Shown here: piece by piece, positions 19,741 through 29,680 of the stretch | How the letters are laid out: every line of letters starts with the position of its first letter | Position numbering within the stretch: position 1 is the stretch's first letter | Origin: Terrirhizobium terrae | Lineage (GTDB): Bacteria; Pseudomonadota; Alphaproteobacteria; Rhizobiales; Rhizobiaceae | Assembly (NCBI RefSeq): GCF_030323265.1 | Contig: NZ_CP104991.1 | Location: 1 to 64,000 of the forward strand | DNA length: 64,000 bases | Direction of reading: 5' to 3' | Translations under genes and position numbers: made by a program | Notes under the pieces: generated by a model | What the model saw: the letters and a program-made list of their open reading frames with translations, nothing else | The model's database searches: none | What the model was told of the DNA's origin: nothing

Positions 19741-20108
19741 AGGTGGGCGCGAATTTTTCGAGACTGATCTGAAAGTGTTATTAAAACACGGTCGAAGACG
19801 ATTTGCTACTTCTCCGCCTGCTTACACCCGCACGGGTTCAGGCCCTAAATGTTTGTTACCTGCTACAGACTCGAATCTATGCGGGGTCGGCATGCGCTTG
19901 CAACCCGCAAATATGAGGAGGTGTGAAACAGGGCGACGAATCCACGATTGACACAATGCCGACCCGGACAACCCGCCCAACGCGGACACTCATAATTTAG
20001 CGTCCCCCACCTACGAGACTACCATAGGTCCGAGTTCCACCCACTCCGCCATCCTTTGATGAGTTTTGCCAAGACAATGGTTCGCAAGAGCCTTCAAGGC
20101 TATCAGAC
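19741..20108. other. Intergenic; possible tRNA 3'-end-like fragment at 20028-20051
   Basis: No gene is visible. The stretch ending CACTCCGCCA, preceded by GGTCCGAGTTCCA, resembles the T-arm and acceptor 3' end of a serine-type tRNA and lies about 60 bases before an integrase remnant. No 5' half or anticodon arm can be folded upstream, so this is at most an attachment-site relic. Confidence 0.3.
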
Positions 20109-20309
20109 GTGATCATGAAGACGGTCGTAAAGGATAGGACATTCTACGTTTGTCGACATCGAATGGCCGATCTGTTGCGAAGGTCGGGATGTCAAGACAC
20201 GCTGAAGAACTCGATCATGGGGCATTCATCGAAAGGCATGATGATGCACTATGGTGAGGGCTATACATTAGAAAATAAGCGAGACGTCCCTTTGAGGGGC
20301 TTTGCCTGA
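20109..20309 (+). pseudogene. Tyrosine recombinase, C-terminal remnant
   Basis: 66 residues matching the catalytic end of phage-type integrases: RHRMADLLRRSG (second catalytic Arg with His), IMGHSSKGMMMHYGEGYTLE with the GH box and the nucleophile Tyr. The first ~300 residues of a normal integrase are absent in any frame upstream. This marks an old integration event at the right edge of the luxR/MNT-HEPN segment. Confidence 0.65.
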
Positions 20310-20379
20310 AGCTCAAGCGATCCAAACCCGTAAGTTCAAGCAACCAAAGAAAGTGAAAGTTAGGAGACTACCTGCTTAA

Positions 20380-20553
20380 ATGCGTGAGTATTCATATAAA
20401 AAATCAATCACCAATAACAAACTACGAGACGAATCCTCCTCAACGTATGATGTTTTGATTTCTGATCTAAAGCAACACCGACATTTTAAAACCGCCGGTG
20501 ATCATATCGATGATCGCAAGAGGCTTTGGGATGATATCTCTAGGTTCATCTAA
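20380..20553 (+). CDS. Small hypothetical protein, 57 aa
   Basis: ATG at 20380 to TAA at 20551-20553, beginning MREYSYKKSITNNK and ending LWDDISRFI. The AGGAG at 20362-20366 is further from the ATG than ideal. Codon use is AT-rich and unlike the surrounding plasmid, suggesting foreign origin or a chance frame. No family recognised. Confidence 0.35.
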   Translation: MREYSYKKSITNNKLRDESSSTYDVLISDLKQHRHFKTAGDHIDDRKRLWDDISRFI

Positions 20554-20589
20554 AACAACAAAAGGGCTCGCATTCGTGCAGTCCTGTTT

Positions 20590-20703
20590 TTAGTCCCAGA
20601 AACCAATCCCAGGATAATTCGACAGAGCTATCATTAGGATTGCCATCATGGTCACTACGCCGAAGAGCGCGAACGCAACGCTCACCGTCGCCGCGAGCCC
20701 CAT
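20590..20703 (-). CDS. Possible 37-aa single-helix membrane peptide
   Basis: ATG at 20703 on the minus strand encodes MGLAATVSVAFALFGVV followed by a further hydrophobic run and the tail NYPGIGFWD. The whole peptide is one transmembrane segment, as in accessory subunits of respiratory or transport complexes. There is no clear ribosome site, so the call is tentative. Confidence 0.35.
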   Translation of the reverse strand: MGLAATVSVAFALFGVVTMMAILMIALSNYPGIGFWD

Positions 20704-20892
20704 ACAACTATTAATTTAGTACCAGCGCCGCGATCAGCTCATTCTTACCTCCGTCAAACACCACTTTTTATTTATGATTTCCTCGATCTAGCGGCGCGGG
20801 AAGTCCAAAAGAGCGTTGTGGAACAATCGCCATATTTGCCGGTTAGACGATTGCTGGACGGTTCTCCACCCGGACAGAGCGATTGTCAAAGA

Positions 20893-20926
20893 CCCCTGCC
20901 GTTAGCCCATGCGGCGGGGGTTCTTT
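20893..20926 (+). terminator. Rho-independent terminator with no obvious upstream gene
   Basis: A 9-bp stem (20893-20901 with 20912-20920, one G-U pair) and a 10-base loop are followed by TTCTTT. No convincing protein gene ends here on this strand, so it may close a small RNA transcribed from the preceding 150 bases. Confidence 0.55.
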
Positions 20927-21477
20927 CGTTTCATCCACTCACACGGACCGCATGACATACAGCAGAACCCGTATCTTGATTTGTTCGCTCAACAGATGGT
21001 CGTTTCGCCCCCTCCCACCAAAGGTCGGACTGAAGACAGCGAACACCGCCATAGCTGATGGGCTTGTTGAACGGGACGGCGAATTGCATCGTCGAGCGCG
21101 ATATCGGCTTACGACAGCCGGGCATGCATTGAAGGAGCAGTTCGGGCCTATCTGATCAGCTTAAGCAGTCTCAAGGCATTGGGCATCATCAGTTCGATCA
21201 CGCCGTCTCTTTCAAGACTGTACAGTTCGTTGACGATCTCGCTGATCATAGCCAGCCGCAACAAGTGGAACACCGGTTTTGTAAATCACGACGGCCTTAC
21301 CGACTTCAGCGCCGATCTCGCGCAGCCTGTCAACGATGCGATCTTGACGTCCATGTTCCCTATTTGTACTTGTTTCATCAGGCTGTCAATCGGATGCGGT
21401 ACAGGGGTACTTGCGAAATCTCGCATCTGTTCGTGCCCGCTAATCGCGGTTAGCATCCAAGACAATGGGGGCTGCAA

Positions 21478-21696
21478 ATGAATTTTACCACGCACGAGGC
21501 GCATGAAGCGCTTGAACCGACCGATTTGACACTGTTACGCGCGGTCTTGGATGAGATATGCCGCGATCAGCACATCGACCCTAAGGCTAAGCACGCCGAA
21601 TCGGTCGCACACGATCTCATCAACCTGTGGCTATCAGGCTTTAGATCGGCGCACGAGCTGAAAGCCATGCTTGCCCCGATGCCGCTCGCAGGCTAA
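21478..21696 (+). CDS. Small conserved-looking hypothetical protein, 72 aa
   Basis: Begins MNFTTHEAHEALEPTDLTLL and contains LDEICRDQHIDPKAK and VAHDLINLWLSGF. Small proteins with this layout are common in rhizobia; no function is known to me. Alphaproteobacterial codon use and a good terminator 33 bases after the stop support it as a real gene. Predicted soluble and helical. Confidence 0.6.
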   Translation: MNFTTHEAHEALEPTDLTLLRAVLDEICRDQHIDPKAKHAESVAHDLINLWLSGFRSAHELKAMLAPMPLAG

Positions 21697-21728
21697 TCCA
21701 ACATTTCAGAGATGTGGCGTCCCTGACT

Positions 21729-21758
21729 GACCCGGCTGGAAACGGTCGGGTCTTTTTT
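21729..21758 (+). terminator. Rho-independent terminator of the 72-aa gene
   Basis: GACCCG at 21729-21734 pairs with CGGGTC at 21747-21752, followed by six T residues. Confidence 0.8.
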
Positions 21759-21955
21759 ATTCGGATTTTGGAAATAATCGATGATCTAGCCAACGAGGAG
21801 CGAACATCCGCAGAATAAAGCGCGGATATCCACCGAACATACAGCCAGATCGCGGCGATTGAGTTCGTTACACCTACAACTTTTGTCCATTACCGTACCG
21901 AGCCGCATGCAACCTTGGAATAGTCTAAAGTGCGGCTTCATGCGGGGGCGGCATC

Positions 21956-22324
21956 ATGGACAGATTGAATGGTCACCATATTCTGGTGATCGAAGATGAC
22001 TACCTCATAAGCGCATCAATCGTTGACGAGTTGATTGAGCGTGGCGCAACTGTTGTCGCTGTCTCAAACCAGCGGGACGCTCTAAAAGAATTGTCGAACT
22101 GGCATTTCACAGCAGCTGTGGTCGATATCAATCTTGGTCACGGACCTGATTTCACCAGCGCCACGAAGCTGCAACGAGAGCGAATCCCGTTTGTCTTCAT
22201 CACCGGATATGATTTGGACATGTTGGCCAGTGCGTTCGAGAACGTACCCGCGCTCAGAAAACCCCATGATACTGATCAATTGGCGGAAGCCCTGCTGAGC
22301 GCGATCAATCTCGCAGCCGCCTGA
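21956..22324 (+). CDS. Single-domain response regulator (receiver only)
   Basis: 122 residues forming one CheY-like receiver: acidic pair in VIEDDYLIS, phospho-acceptor Asp57 in VVDINLG, switch residue in FVFITGYD and the conserved Lys in LRKPHD. No output domain. In rhizobia such proteins often act in phosphorelays or general stress signalling with HWE/HisKA2 kinases; no kinase is nearby. A 9-bp hairpin at 22347-22377 follows the stop but lacks a T-run. Confidence 0.85.
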   Translation: MDRLNGHHILVIEDDYLISASIVDELIERGATVVAVSNQRDALKELSNWHFTAAVVDINLGHGPDFTSATKLQRERIPFVFITGYDLDMLASAFENVPALRKPHDTDQLAEALLSAINLAAA

Positions 22325-22377
22325 TTGTCAGGCTTAGAAGCGGAAGGCGGCTGTTCAACGCATGGGAAAACAGCCGC

Positions 22378-23483
22378 TCGATGGAAGCGCAGTCGATAAA
22401 GACTACGGGGGTACTTCTACAATCGCATGTAGGCTGATCCAGTGTTCAGATTGTGGCGGGGAAGTAACGGGTGGAAGCGATCCCGATACCCCATCGACAT
22501 AACCTCCACCCTGCCGAATATAATCCGGCTCAGGAGAGGTAGTTCACCACCACAACATGACAGGTATTGTTGGGCGAGGAAGACCAGCACGGCAATGCGC
22601 TTAGCCTTCCTCTGTCGTCAGCTTAATGGGGGATAAATCCAACGATCTTACGGATGTATGAAATCTGTCTGGGAAAGCAAGAGGCGAACGGCAAGAGACC
22701 TCCAAATCAATCCCCGTTTGCCATTGTCGCGCCCATCTGAGAGCCTGACAAAGAGAAGCAACGACGGGATACGATCCATCCGTGGCTATCAATTAGCAAC
22801 TGCGCATGAGTATGCGTACGGTAACGGACGGTTTGGGTGGACGACAGCTCTACCGCCCTACGGTACACAGCTATCGTCCACAGTGCCCGACGTTGCGGCG
22901 GCTGGGTCGGACACAGGTGAGAATATGCTCATCAAGTGAAAATAAAATCAAGGGGAAGAAGAGGCAGTTCGGACCCCTCCAAAACTGCCTCGTGCCGGTG
23001 TCTCTCCAAACAACAGCAGGATCAGTATGAACGATTGGAAACACTCGGCAACCATAAGCAATCACTCACGCAACTTTGTGGGCGATACCACGCTATGAGG
23101 GCATCGGAAAGCTGATACACGCGTTGAGCGGAAGCATGAGACGGTCTCCGGTCCCAAGATTAGGCAGTAGCTGAAAGATCATGAGGGCGAATAAGAGATT
23201 ATATTCGGAAGTTGTACCGACTCAGATGAAGAGAGGCGCGCTTGCATGCCCGCCCCTACCTCTCGCCATTTCTGGATGGCGGCGGCTCATGTAGGAGAAG
23301 ATAGTCTAGAAAAGGTCGCCACCATTACAGTCATCAAGGCTCAGCCACCGGATTCCGTAGATTGAAAGATGATGATCGCAGAACTTGAGGCAAGCTCCTT
23401 TGAGAGACTTAATTCGACCATCCTAAATGTCATGAAAATGCGGCTGAGCAAGTTGACGCCATATGGGTGTGGGCGGTAAGTCG
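22378..23483. other. 1.1-kb stretch with no supported gene
   Basis: Short frames on both strands have no recognisable motif or consistent codon use, and several overlap one another. Composition is patchy. It reads as decayed accessory DNA next to the response regulator gene. Confidence 0.5.
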
Positions 23484-23699
23484 CTAATAAGGACGCCTGT
23501 TCGGCTCCCGCATGTTCGCATCCTTCTCGCGAGCGTTGTGGGCTTCACGGTTAAGCCAGCGTTTTGTAGCCAATTCAGGCGGTACCTGCTTGCCAGGTGA
23601 ACGGCTTCTCTCCCAACGCCCCAACGTGAAGTAGGCGGTTATAGCGAGCGCCGTGACGAGGACGACAGCCAAAATAATCATTGGTGTGTGTTCAAGCAT
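23484..23699 (-). CDS. Small one-helix membrane protein, 71 aa
   Basis: ATG 23699 has an ideal AAGGAGAC site. Sequence begins MLEHTPMIILAVVLVTALAI, a single transmembrane helix, then a basic cytoplasmic tail rich in Arg and Glu (GRWERSRSPGKQ ... NAREKDANMREPNRRPY). No family recognised. Confidence 0.55.
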   Translation of the reverse strand: MLEHTPMIILAVVLVTALAITAYFTLGRWERSRSPGKQVPPELATKRWLNREAHNAREKDANMREPNRRPY

Positions 23700-23859
23700 C
23701 GCAGTCTCCTTTCGAGGATCAAACGACCACACGTCAAAATGGGTTCCGAACCGGAACGAATGCACAACCGTCTGATAAGGCCTTGAACATTCGACGACGC
23801 TACACAAGCATCTGGAACAATAAGTAAGCGCGCATGTTAGGTGCGTGGAGGAACCAACC

Positions 23860-23967
23860 ATGAACCGCACGCCCAAACACTCGCACGATTTCGCGTTCTA
23901 CGTCGGAACAAATATCTGTCTGTTAGCGATAATAGCGATGGCGAGTGCGTTACTTTGGCTCCATTAG
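23860..23967 (+). CDS. Very small membrane peptide, 35 aa
   Basis: ATG 23860 is preceded by GGAGGA with normal spacing; the stop is TAG 23965-23967. MNRTPKHSHDFAFYVG is followed by NICLLAIIAMASALLWLH, one transmembrane helix. It is divergent from the 71-aa membrane protein gene at 23699, with ~160 bases between, so both may belong to one envelope or stress unit. Confidence 0.45.
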   Translation: MNRTPKHSHDFAFYVGTNICLLAIIAMASALLWLH

Positions 23968-24205
23968 TTCGATGGGCGATGGATTAGCCATATTATTTGT
24001 ACTTGGGGCACTGGTTATGGCGGCTTACTTGCCTTGAGTCGCACCAACCGCCTTTGAAGCCCCTGCTGTCTGTCTGTCTGACCCATTGTTGGATTGGCGA
24101 CAGACCAAAAATATTACTTTTCATAGGTTGTATCCTCCCGGTTGCTTTGAAGTTTCGCTCATGCAAACAAACCGCGAGGGCAATAGGGGTTAGGGAATTC
24201 ATTCA

Positions 24206-25068
24206 GTGCTGGCATTTGACGCCTTCCTTATTTGGAAGAAGATCTCGCATTCGGTTCGGCGCTCAATCGTGGGAAAGCGGAAACTTCACGATCAAAACTA
24301 CAATTTTGCGGTGGACGCGCTTCCCAAGGAACTCCTCGCATAATTTGGATATTCTGGGACAAACCCCTCATATCAGCACCGGCGTTTATCAAGTACGCTG
24401 TGCAAAGCTGGATCGATAAAAATCCCGGCTGGAAAGTTCGGGTGATCGACAACATCACGCTGCCGACATGGGTAGATATTCCGAACCCGTTTGATCAGCG
24501 AAAAGTGCAAGGTCGATCAGACGCGATCAGGCTTGCGCTTCTTAAAGAGTACGGCGGTGTGTGGGTGGACGCCAGCTGCGCCTGCGTTGTGCCGCTGGAC
24601 CACTGGCTTCCGTCTCTCATGCAGAGCGGGTTCTTCGCATTTCCTGACACTTATCCCGGTCGCGAAGTACAAAGCTGGTTTCTTGCTGCCTCACCCGATA
24701 ACTATCTCACCAGGAAATGGTGCGAGCTTGCACTCCGCTATTATGGTAGAGACGGAAAGCTAGGTCACTATTTTTGGGTTATGCATCTGTTTGAATACCT
24801 GATTAGGACGGACCGACGGGCGGCGAACATTTGGGCTATGACACCCAAAGTTTCTGGTAAAGGCCCTGCCCTCTTGAAACGCGTGATAACGCAAAAGCGC
24901 CTTGCCCAAGAGATCCCCGCTACCGTCAACCTTAGCGCCATTCCGATGCTGAAGATCAGCTCCGGCACGAGAACAGACGACCCTGAAATTCAGAGTGCAA
25001 TTGTCGAACACAGGGATATCGATATCCGCAAAATGGTCGAGCCTTTGCTGACACACCGACGGAGTTGA
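24206..25068 (+). CDS. Capsular-polysaccharide-type glycosyltransferase (one frameshift)
   Basis: GTG 24206 gives VLAFDAFLIWKKISHSVRRS. One missing A near 24328 must be restored to join LPKGTPRIIWIFWD; total about 287 residues. The donor-sugar region GRSDAIRLALLKEYGGVWVD and preceding IIWIFWDKPL match the Caps_synth / OCH1-like group, with the Asp residues expected in its DXD-like motif. It probably adds a sugar to a surface polysaccharide. The acetyltransferase gene begins two bases after its stop, so the products likely act on the same glycan. Confidence 0.75.
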
Positions 25069-25069
25069 T

Positions 25070-25564
25070 ATGGCATCCGTCCCCGTTATCCTCCGTCTCC
25101 ATAGATATGTCTCGGTCATCGACAGAACACCACGCGGGGACCGCACAATGGTGCAGCGCGTGGCCAGAAAGATGCTTCGTTGGTGGTTGGATCGGGCGCT
25201 AGGGCGTGGCTACGGCGCCTTCATCGGTAAGGGGGCTCGCATTGCAAAAGACGTGAAATTCGTCCACGAACTCTACGGTGTTTTTATTGCTGGTGAGGCC
25301 GTAATCGAAGAGGGCTGCCACATCTTCCAACATGTCACGATTGGCGCAAAAAAGGGCCCCGATGATCGATACCAAGCACCACGTATTGGAAGGAATGTTG
25401 TGATTGGCGCTAACGCGACGTTGCTTGGCCGATGCGTCATAGGCTCCGGGGCAAAAATCGGAGCCGGCGTAACGGTGGTCGATGCCGTTATCCCGGATGG
25501 AGCGATTGTAGTCAACAAGAGCGCCTACGACCTGACGAACCAGCGCTTCATCTATGAGCAATGA
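25070..25564 (+). CDS. Hexapeptide-repeat acetyltransferase, serine-acetyltransferase-like
   Basis: 164 residues. From ~45 onward it is a left-handed beta-helix built of hexapeptides (IGKGARIAKDV, IFQHVTIGAKKG, IGRNVVIGANATLLG, IGSGAKIGAGVTVVDAV). The catalytic His sits in FQHVTIG. It resembles CysE-type enzymes but lacks their long N-terminal helical domain, so it more likely O-acetylates a sugar. Context with the glycosyltransferase supports polysaccharide decoration. Confidence 0.8.
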   Translation: MASVPVILRLHRYVSVIDRTPRGDRTMVQRVARKMLRWWLDRALGRGYGAFIGKGARIAKDVKFVHELYGVFIAGEAVIEEGCHIFQHVTIGAKKGPDDRYQAPRIGRNVVIGANATLLGRCVIGSGAKIGAGVTVVDAVIPDGAIVVNKSAYDLTNQRFIYEQ

Positions 25565-25816
25565 CGTTGTGATCTTCTTGCAATGACGTGGTGATGTGGA
25601 TTTTCCCTCACAGCAGATAGCCACTGTGAATATCAGAGTGATCACGTTCGGGCGGTATCGTAGCTGTTTCACAGGACTTAACCGCGCGGGTCCCTGTCTC
25701 GACTGTGCGACGGCCGCCCCCAAATATTTAGGGTAGGCCACGCCCCATTCAGTAAAAATTGAGCTTTATTCCGCATATTCGCAGCTACTGACGTTTTGCT
25801 TAGGGGAGTTCTAGCA

Positions 25817-28059
25817 GTGTCCGAGAAGAAAGTTCGCAAGCCGCTCTGGTTCAAGATCACCGCTTGTGGTTTTGCCGCTGTTCTATTTTCCAGCGCGCTA
25901 ATTGGCGGCATGGCTTGGTATCGTCAGGATGCTGCCAAAGAAGAGACGCTGTTGCGGGAAGCATCCAGCGATAGCTCCCTCGTCGACAATGACATGATCG
26001 CTCAGAAAAAGGCGACTTCAGCACTTGCGCTTGCGCTCGCTGGCCAGCCGGATACCGCGAACCTCATTGAGAACAACGGCCGCGACGAAATCATCGCACG
26101 CTATGCACACAGCATGAGCGGGATTGTGAGCGAAGGTAACGTCCAGCTGATCACATTCGTCAATGCCAAAGGCGAGGCGGTCGCCCGCATCCACACACCC
26201 GACAAGTTCGGCGACGATATGAAAGCACGCCGGAAGACCATCGTGGCCGCTCTCGGGAGTGGGAAGCTGGTGGCCGGCACTGAGCCAGGCCGGACTGCTG
26301 TCAGCATGTTTGCATCTGCCCCGGTCATGCGTGACGGCAAAGTTATCGGCATTGTGGACACGGGAACCAGCCTGACGAACGATTACTTCAAGCCTCTCGC
26401 CGAGCGCATTGGCGGGCAGATCAATGTCCATATCATGGTGGATGGGAAGTTCCAGAGGCAGGCGTCGACGGCAGACACGGCGCTCCTCGATGAAGGGCAG
26501 CTAAAAGCCGCTTACGACGGTGCGACCGTCCGTGAGGACCGGGCGATCGGCGATAAGTTTTATCTCATCGAAGCTACGCCCTTCACCAACTTCTCGGGGA
26601 GAAGATTGGCGTGCTGGAGATCGCTTCGGACGTGACGTCAGTGGTGAAGGATGCGGAAATCGCAACTTGGATGACCGTTGGCGGCACCGTAGTCGTATCC
26701 CTGCTCTCCCTGCTCGGCTTCCTTCTGTTCGCGAAGTCGCTTGGCAATGCCATCGGTCGCCTGACGGGCACGATGGGCCGCCTTGCATCGGGCGATCTCA
26801 ATGCCGAGGTTGCCGGCGAGACACGACCTGACGAAATCGGCGCCATGGCGAAGGCTGTGCAAGTGTTCAAAGACAACGCGCTGAAGACTGAAGCGTTGGA
26901 GCGTGACGCGGAAGCTCAGCGCAGCCAGACTGAGGAGCAAAGGCAGCGCAACGCCACCCGGGATCACGAGCGCGCCCAGGCAATGGCGGAGGCCACGAAC
27001 GGATTGGCCGCAGGCCTGAAGCATCTCTCGGCCGGCGACCTCACATTCATCCTGAGCAAGCCTTTCGCCGACGACTTCGAGAGCCTTCGCGCCGATTTCA
27101 ATGCCGCCGTCGAACAGCTGCGCGGCACGCTCGGCTCTGTCGCCCAGGCAACCAGTTCGATCGACAGCGGCTCGCGCGAGATCAGCCAGAGCGCCGACGA
27201 CCTGTCGAAGCGTACAGAACAACAGGCCGCTTCTCTCGAGGAAACCGCAGCCGCCCTGGATGAAATCACCACCAATGTGGCCAACTCTTCGAAGCGCGCC
27301 GAGGAAGCCCGCACGGTGGCCATCCAGGCAAACGACAGCGCCCGCCAGTCGGGTGCCGTCGTTGCCAATGCGGTCAACGCCATGGGCGACATTGAGCAGT
27401 CATCCGGCCAGATATCCAACATTATCGGCGTGATCGACGACATCGCCTTCCAGACCAACCTCCTAGCGCTGAATGCCGGCGTGGAAGCAGCCCGTGCGGG
27501 CGAAGCCGGCAAGGGCTTTGCGGTGGTCGCGCAGGAAGTGCGCGAACTGGCACAGCGTTCCGCCAAGGCCGCCAAGGAGATCAAGGAACTGATCGGTAAG
27601 TCCTCGGCTGCAGTGGGCAACGGCGTTAAGCTGGTCAGCGATACCGGCACGGCCCTAAAAACGATCGAGGCCTATATCGTCACGATCAACCAGCACATGG
27701 ACGCGATCGCCACCTCGGCGCGCGAACAGTCGGTGGGCCTGGCAGAAGTCAACACGGCCGTCAACCAGATGGACCAGGTGACGCAGCAGAACGCCGCAAT
27801 GGTGGAAGAAGCCAATGCAGCCGGCGCCACGCTTGCCAACGAGTCGGCTCGCCTTCGTGATCTCATCTCGCAGTTCCAGCTCGGCGCCGGTGCCACGATG
27901 CAAAGCGCAACGCTCCGCCAGACGGCCTCGGTTATGGCTGCATCGCAGCGTTCGACCCCGCAGCCATCCCCGGCGCGCGGCATGATGGGCAAGATCACCC
28001 AGGCCTTCGGCGGTCGAGGTGCTGCTGCGCCAGCGGCCGACAATTGGGAAGAATTTTAA
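25817..28059 (+). CDS. Methyl-accepting chemotaxis protein (one frameshift)
   Basis: GTG 25817 is placed 8 bases after AGGGGAG. TM1 spans roughly residues 10-33; a periplasmic cache-like sensor follows, then TM2 (about 285-305), HAMP and a long cytoplasmic signalling domain with the hairpin tip [19 protein letters not shown]. The C-terminal NWEEF is a CheR/CheB-tethering pentapeptide. One missing C near 26596 splits the frame just before TM2; corrected it reads [12 protein letters not shown] and gives about 747 residues. Senses an unknown extracytoplasmic ligand and signals to CheA. No other che genes nearby. Confidence 0.9.
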
Positions 28060-28128
28060 TCGGCTCGTCATCCAAACAACTCCCCGTGGCCCCATCGGCC
28101 ACGGACGTTGATCTGGGATGTTCGGCGA

Positions 28129-28533
28129 TCAATACCCACCAGGACGTGCCGCTGCGCTTCGATCGCCGCAGCGGTTTCCGGCGGCGTCGCGCTGCCAATT
28201 GTACCGGCAATTTCCTGGATAACCCTGGTAGCTGCTTCCACCGCAATGATGGTTTGAACAATAGGCGACCGCGCCGCCGATCAGCGCCACAGCGACGATT
28301 GCGGTCGCTACCTGGTCCTGCTGCTGGACGAGTGCCGGACAATCCCAGGCTTTGACGCTCCGCTTCTCAAGCTCGGCGACGATTTGCTGCTGGAAGACCG
28401 GATCTTGGCTCTGCAAATAGGTCCGACAGAGCGAGACCTTATCCACTGCCTTCGGGTTCTTTGCGAACTCCGTCTGCGTCGTAGTGCATCCCGCCAAAGC
28501 AAGCGTCATCAGCGCGGCAAATCTGCCACGCAT
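28129..28533 (-). CDS. Small lipoprotein with Cys-rich C-terminal motif
   Basis: ATG 28533 (in-frame GTG at 28551 possible). Residues 1-15 are a lipoprotein signal with lipobox LAGC. A helical middle (LCRTYLQSQDPVFQQQIVAEL) is followed by a second hydrophobic segment VATAIVAVALIGGAVAYC and the tail YPGNCRYNWQRDAAGNRCG plus RSAAARPGGY. The same tail pattern ends the SH3 protein encoded next to it, so both likely work at the same envelope site. Function unknown. Confidence 0.65.
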   Translation of the reverse strand: MRGRFAALMTLALAGCTTTQTEFAKNPKAVDKVSLCRTYLQSQDPVFQQQIVAELEKRSVKAWDCPALVQQQDQVATAIVAVALIGGAVAYCSNHHCGGSSYQGYPGNCRYNWQRDAAGNRCGDRSAAARPGGY

Positions 28534-28885
28534 GGTGTTTTTCAATGTCACGATTTATCCCCAGTTTGCCCAGGGTGAAGATGCCACAACTTTGCGGCGT
28601 GTCGAGCGGATGGTTAAGTTAGCGTTAATAACCCCGCAGCGCCGCGGCGGTTTTGACTGAATGGGGATCACACGAAGTGGGCCGATACTCGTAGATTGAC
28701 GGTGGATAAAAAAGCGGCGAGCTATTTTGGAACGGCAAGGCCGTCGTCACCGGAAAAGTCGTCGTGCTGCAGCGGTACGAGCGAATTTTGGCAACGATCG
28801 TGGAAGTCGCAAAGGTTGCTGGCGCGTTGCATCCTTTCGGGAAGTCCTTCGGCTGGTGGTAATAGCGGGCAATCGCTGCAGTCAA

Positions 28886-29575
28886 TCAGTTCCGGCCACG
28901 GAATGCTGAGATCATGGCAGGCGTGACATCGCTGGCGTAGCAAAGCGGCGCATAGCCTCCGCCTTTCGCCCAGGCGCTGCGCTTGCCGCACCGACGGCCG
29001 GCACGGTCACGGTTCTCGGGACATGGGCAGTTGCCGGGGTAGTTGGCGATCGATGCTGCGATAATCCGCTGGACGATGAGACTGTCGGATACGTCGGGGG
29101 CAGCTTTCGGCGCCGGTTGCTCGGCCTGCGGTTCAGGATCCTTCCGAGCCGGCTCGAGCGGTGTCTCCGAGAGCAAAGAGGCGAAGACCCAGCCTTCCCG
29201 CTGCGTCAGCCGATCCTTTACTTGCGCCCCTTCTCCATCAGCGTCGAATACATCGACTTCCCTGCCGGCATCATAGCGATCGAGGATCGAATAGGTTTTG
29301 CCTGGGCCGCTTCGGAGTGCGACGGCATTGCCGCGGACGAACGCGCGCCTCGGCTGGGCAGCGTCGCGCGATCGCGCCGGCGGCTCGACGACTGCGCGAG
29401 GCGCTGCCTCCAGTTTGACCGGCACTGGGCCTCCGGACGGTTGGGCGCTTTCATGGGCCGGTTGGTAAGAAACTGTCGGTGATGAGGAAAGCGGTTGCTG
29501 CGCTTCCTTGCCCGTAGACTGCAGCAGATACAGGGCCGCTAGAACCGCAAGCCCGACAAAGAAGCGCTTTCGCAT
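28886..29575 (-). CDS. Membrane-anchored SH3b-domain protein with Cys-rich C-terminal motif
   Basis: 229 residues from ATG 29575. N-terminal anchor MRKRFFVGLAVLAALYLLQS, a Pro/Ala-rich linker, then a bacterial SH3 domain (about 88-150: GNAVALRSGPGKTYSILDRY ... REGWVFASLL). Another Pro-rich linker leads to NYPGNCPCPENRDRAGRRCG, RSAWAKGGGYAPLCY. Bacterial SH3 domains bind peptidoglycan peptides, so a cell-wall role is likely. The C-terminal Cys pattern is widespread in proteobacterial exported proteins of unknown function. Confidence 0.7.
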   Translation of the reverse strand: MRKRFFVGLAVLAALYLLQSTGKEAQQPLSSSPTVSYQPAHESAQPSGGPVPVKLEAAPRAVVEPPARSRDAAQPRRAFVRGNAVALRSGPGKTYSILDRYDAGREVDVFDADGEGAQVKDRLTQREGWVFASLLSETPLEPARKDPEPQAEQPAPKAAPDVSDSLIVQRIIAASIANYPGNCPCPENRDRAGRRCGKRSAWAKGGGYAPLCYASDVTPAMISAFRGRN

Positions 29576-29680
29576 GATGCCACCCAACCCGGTGGCATAT
29601 TCAAGCGGATTTCGCGTTAACGCAAGATCCGAGGAGCTCTTAGATATGTCCGCGGACAAAGCCCCTTGGATGCAAGTCCT

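Noticed and set aside
20028..20051. Complete serine tRNA gene
   Set aside because: Only a T-arm/acceptor-like 3' end; no 5' acceptor strand, D-arm or anticodon arm upstream.
20883..21155. 90-residue rightward frame
   Set aside because: It runs straight through the terminator hairpin at 20893-20926 and has no recognisable similarity.
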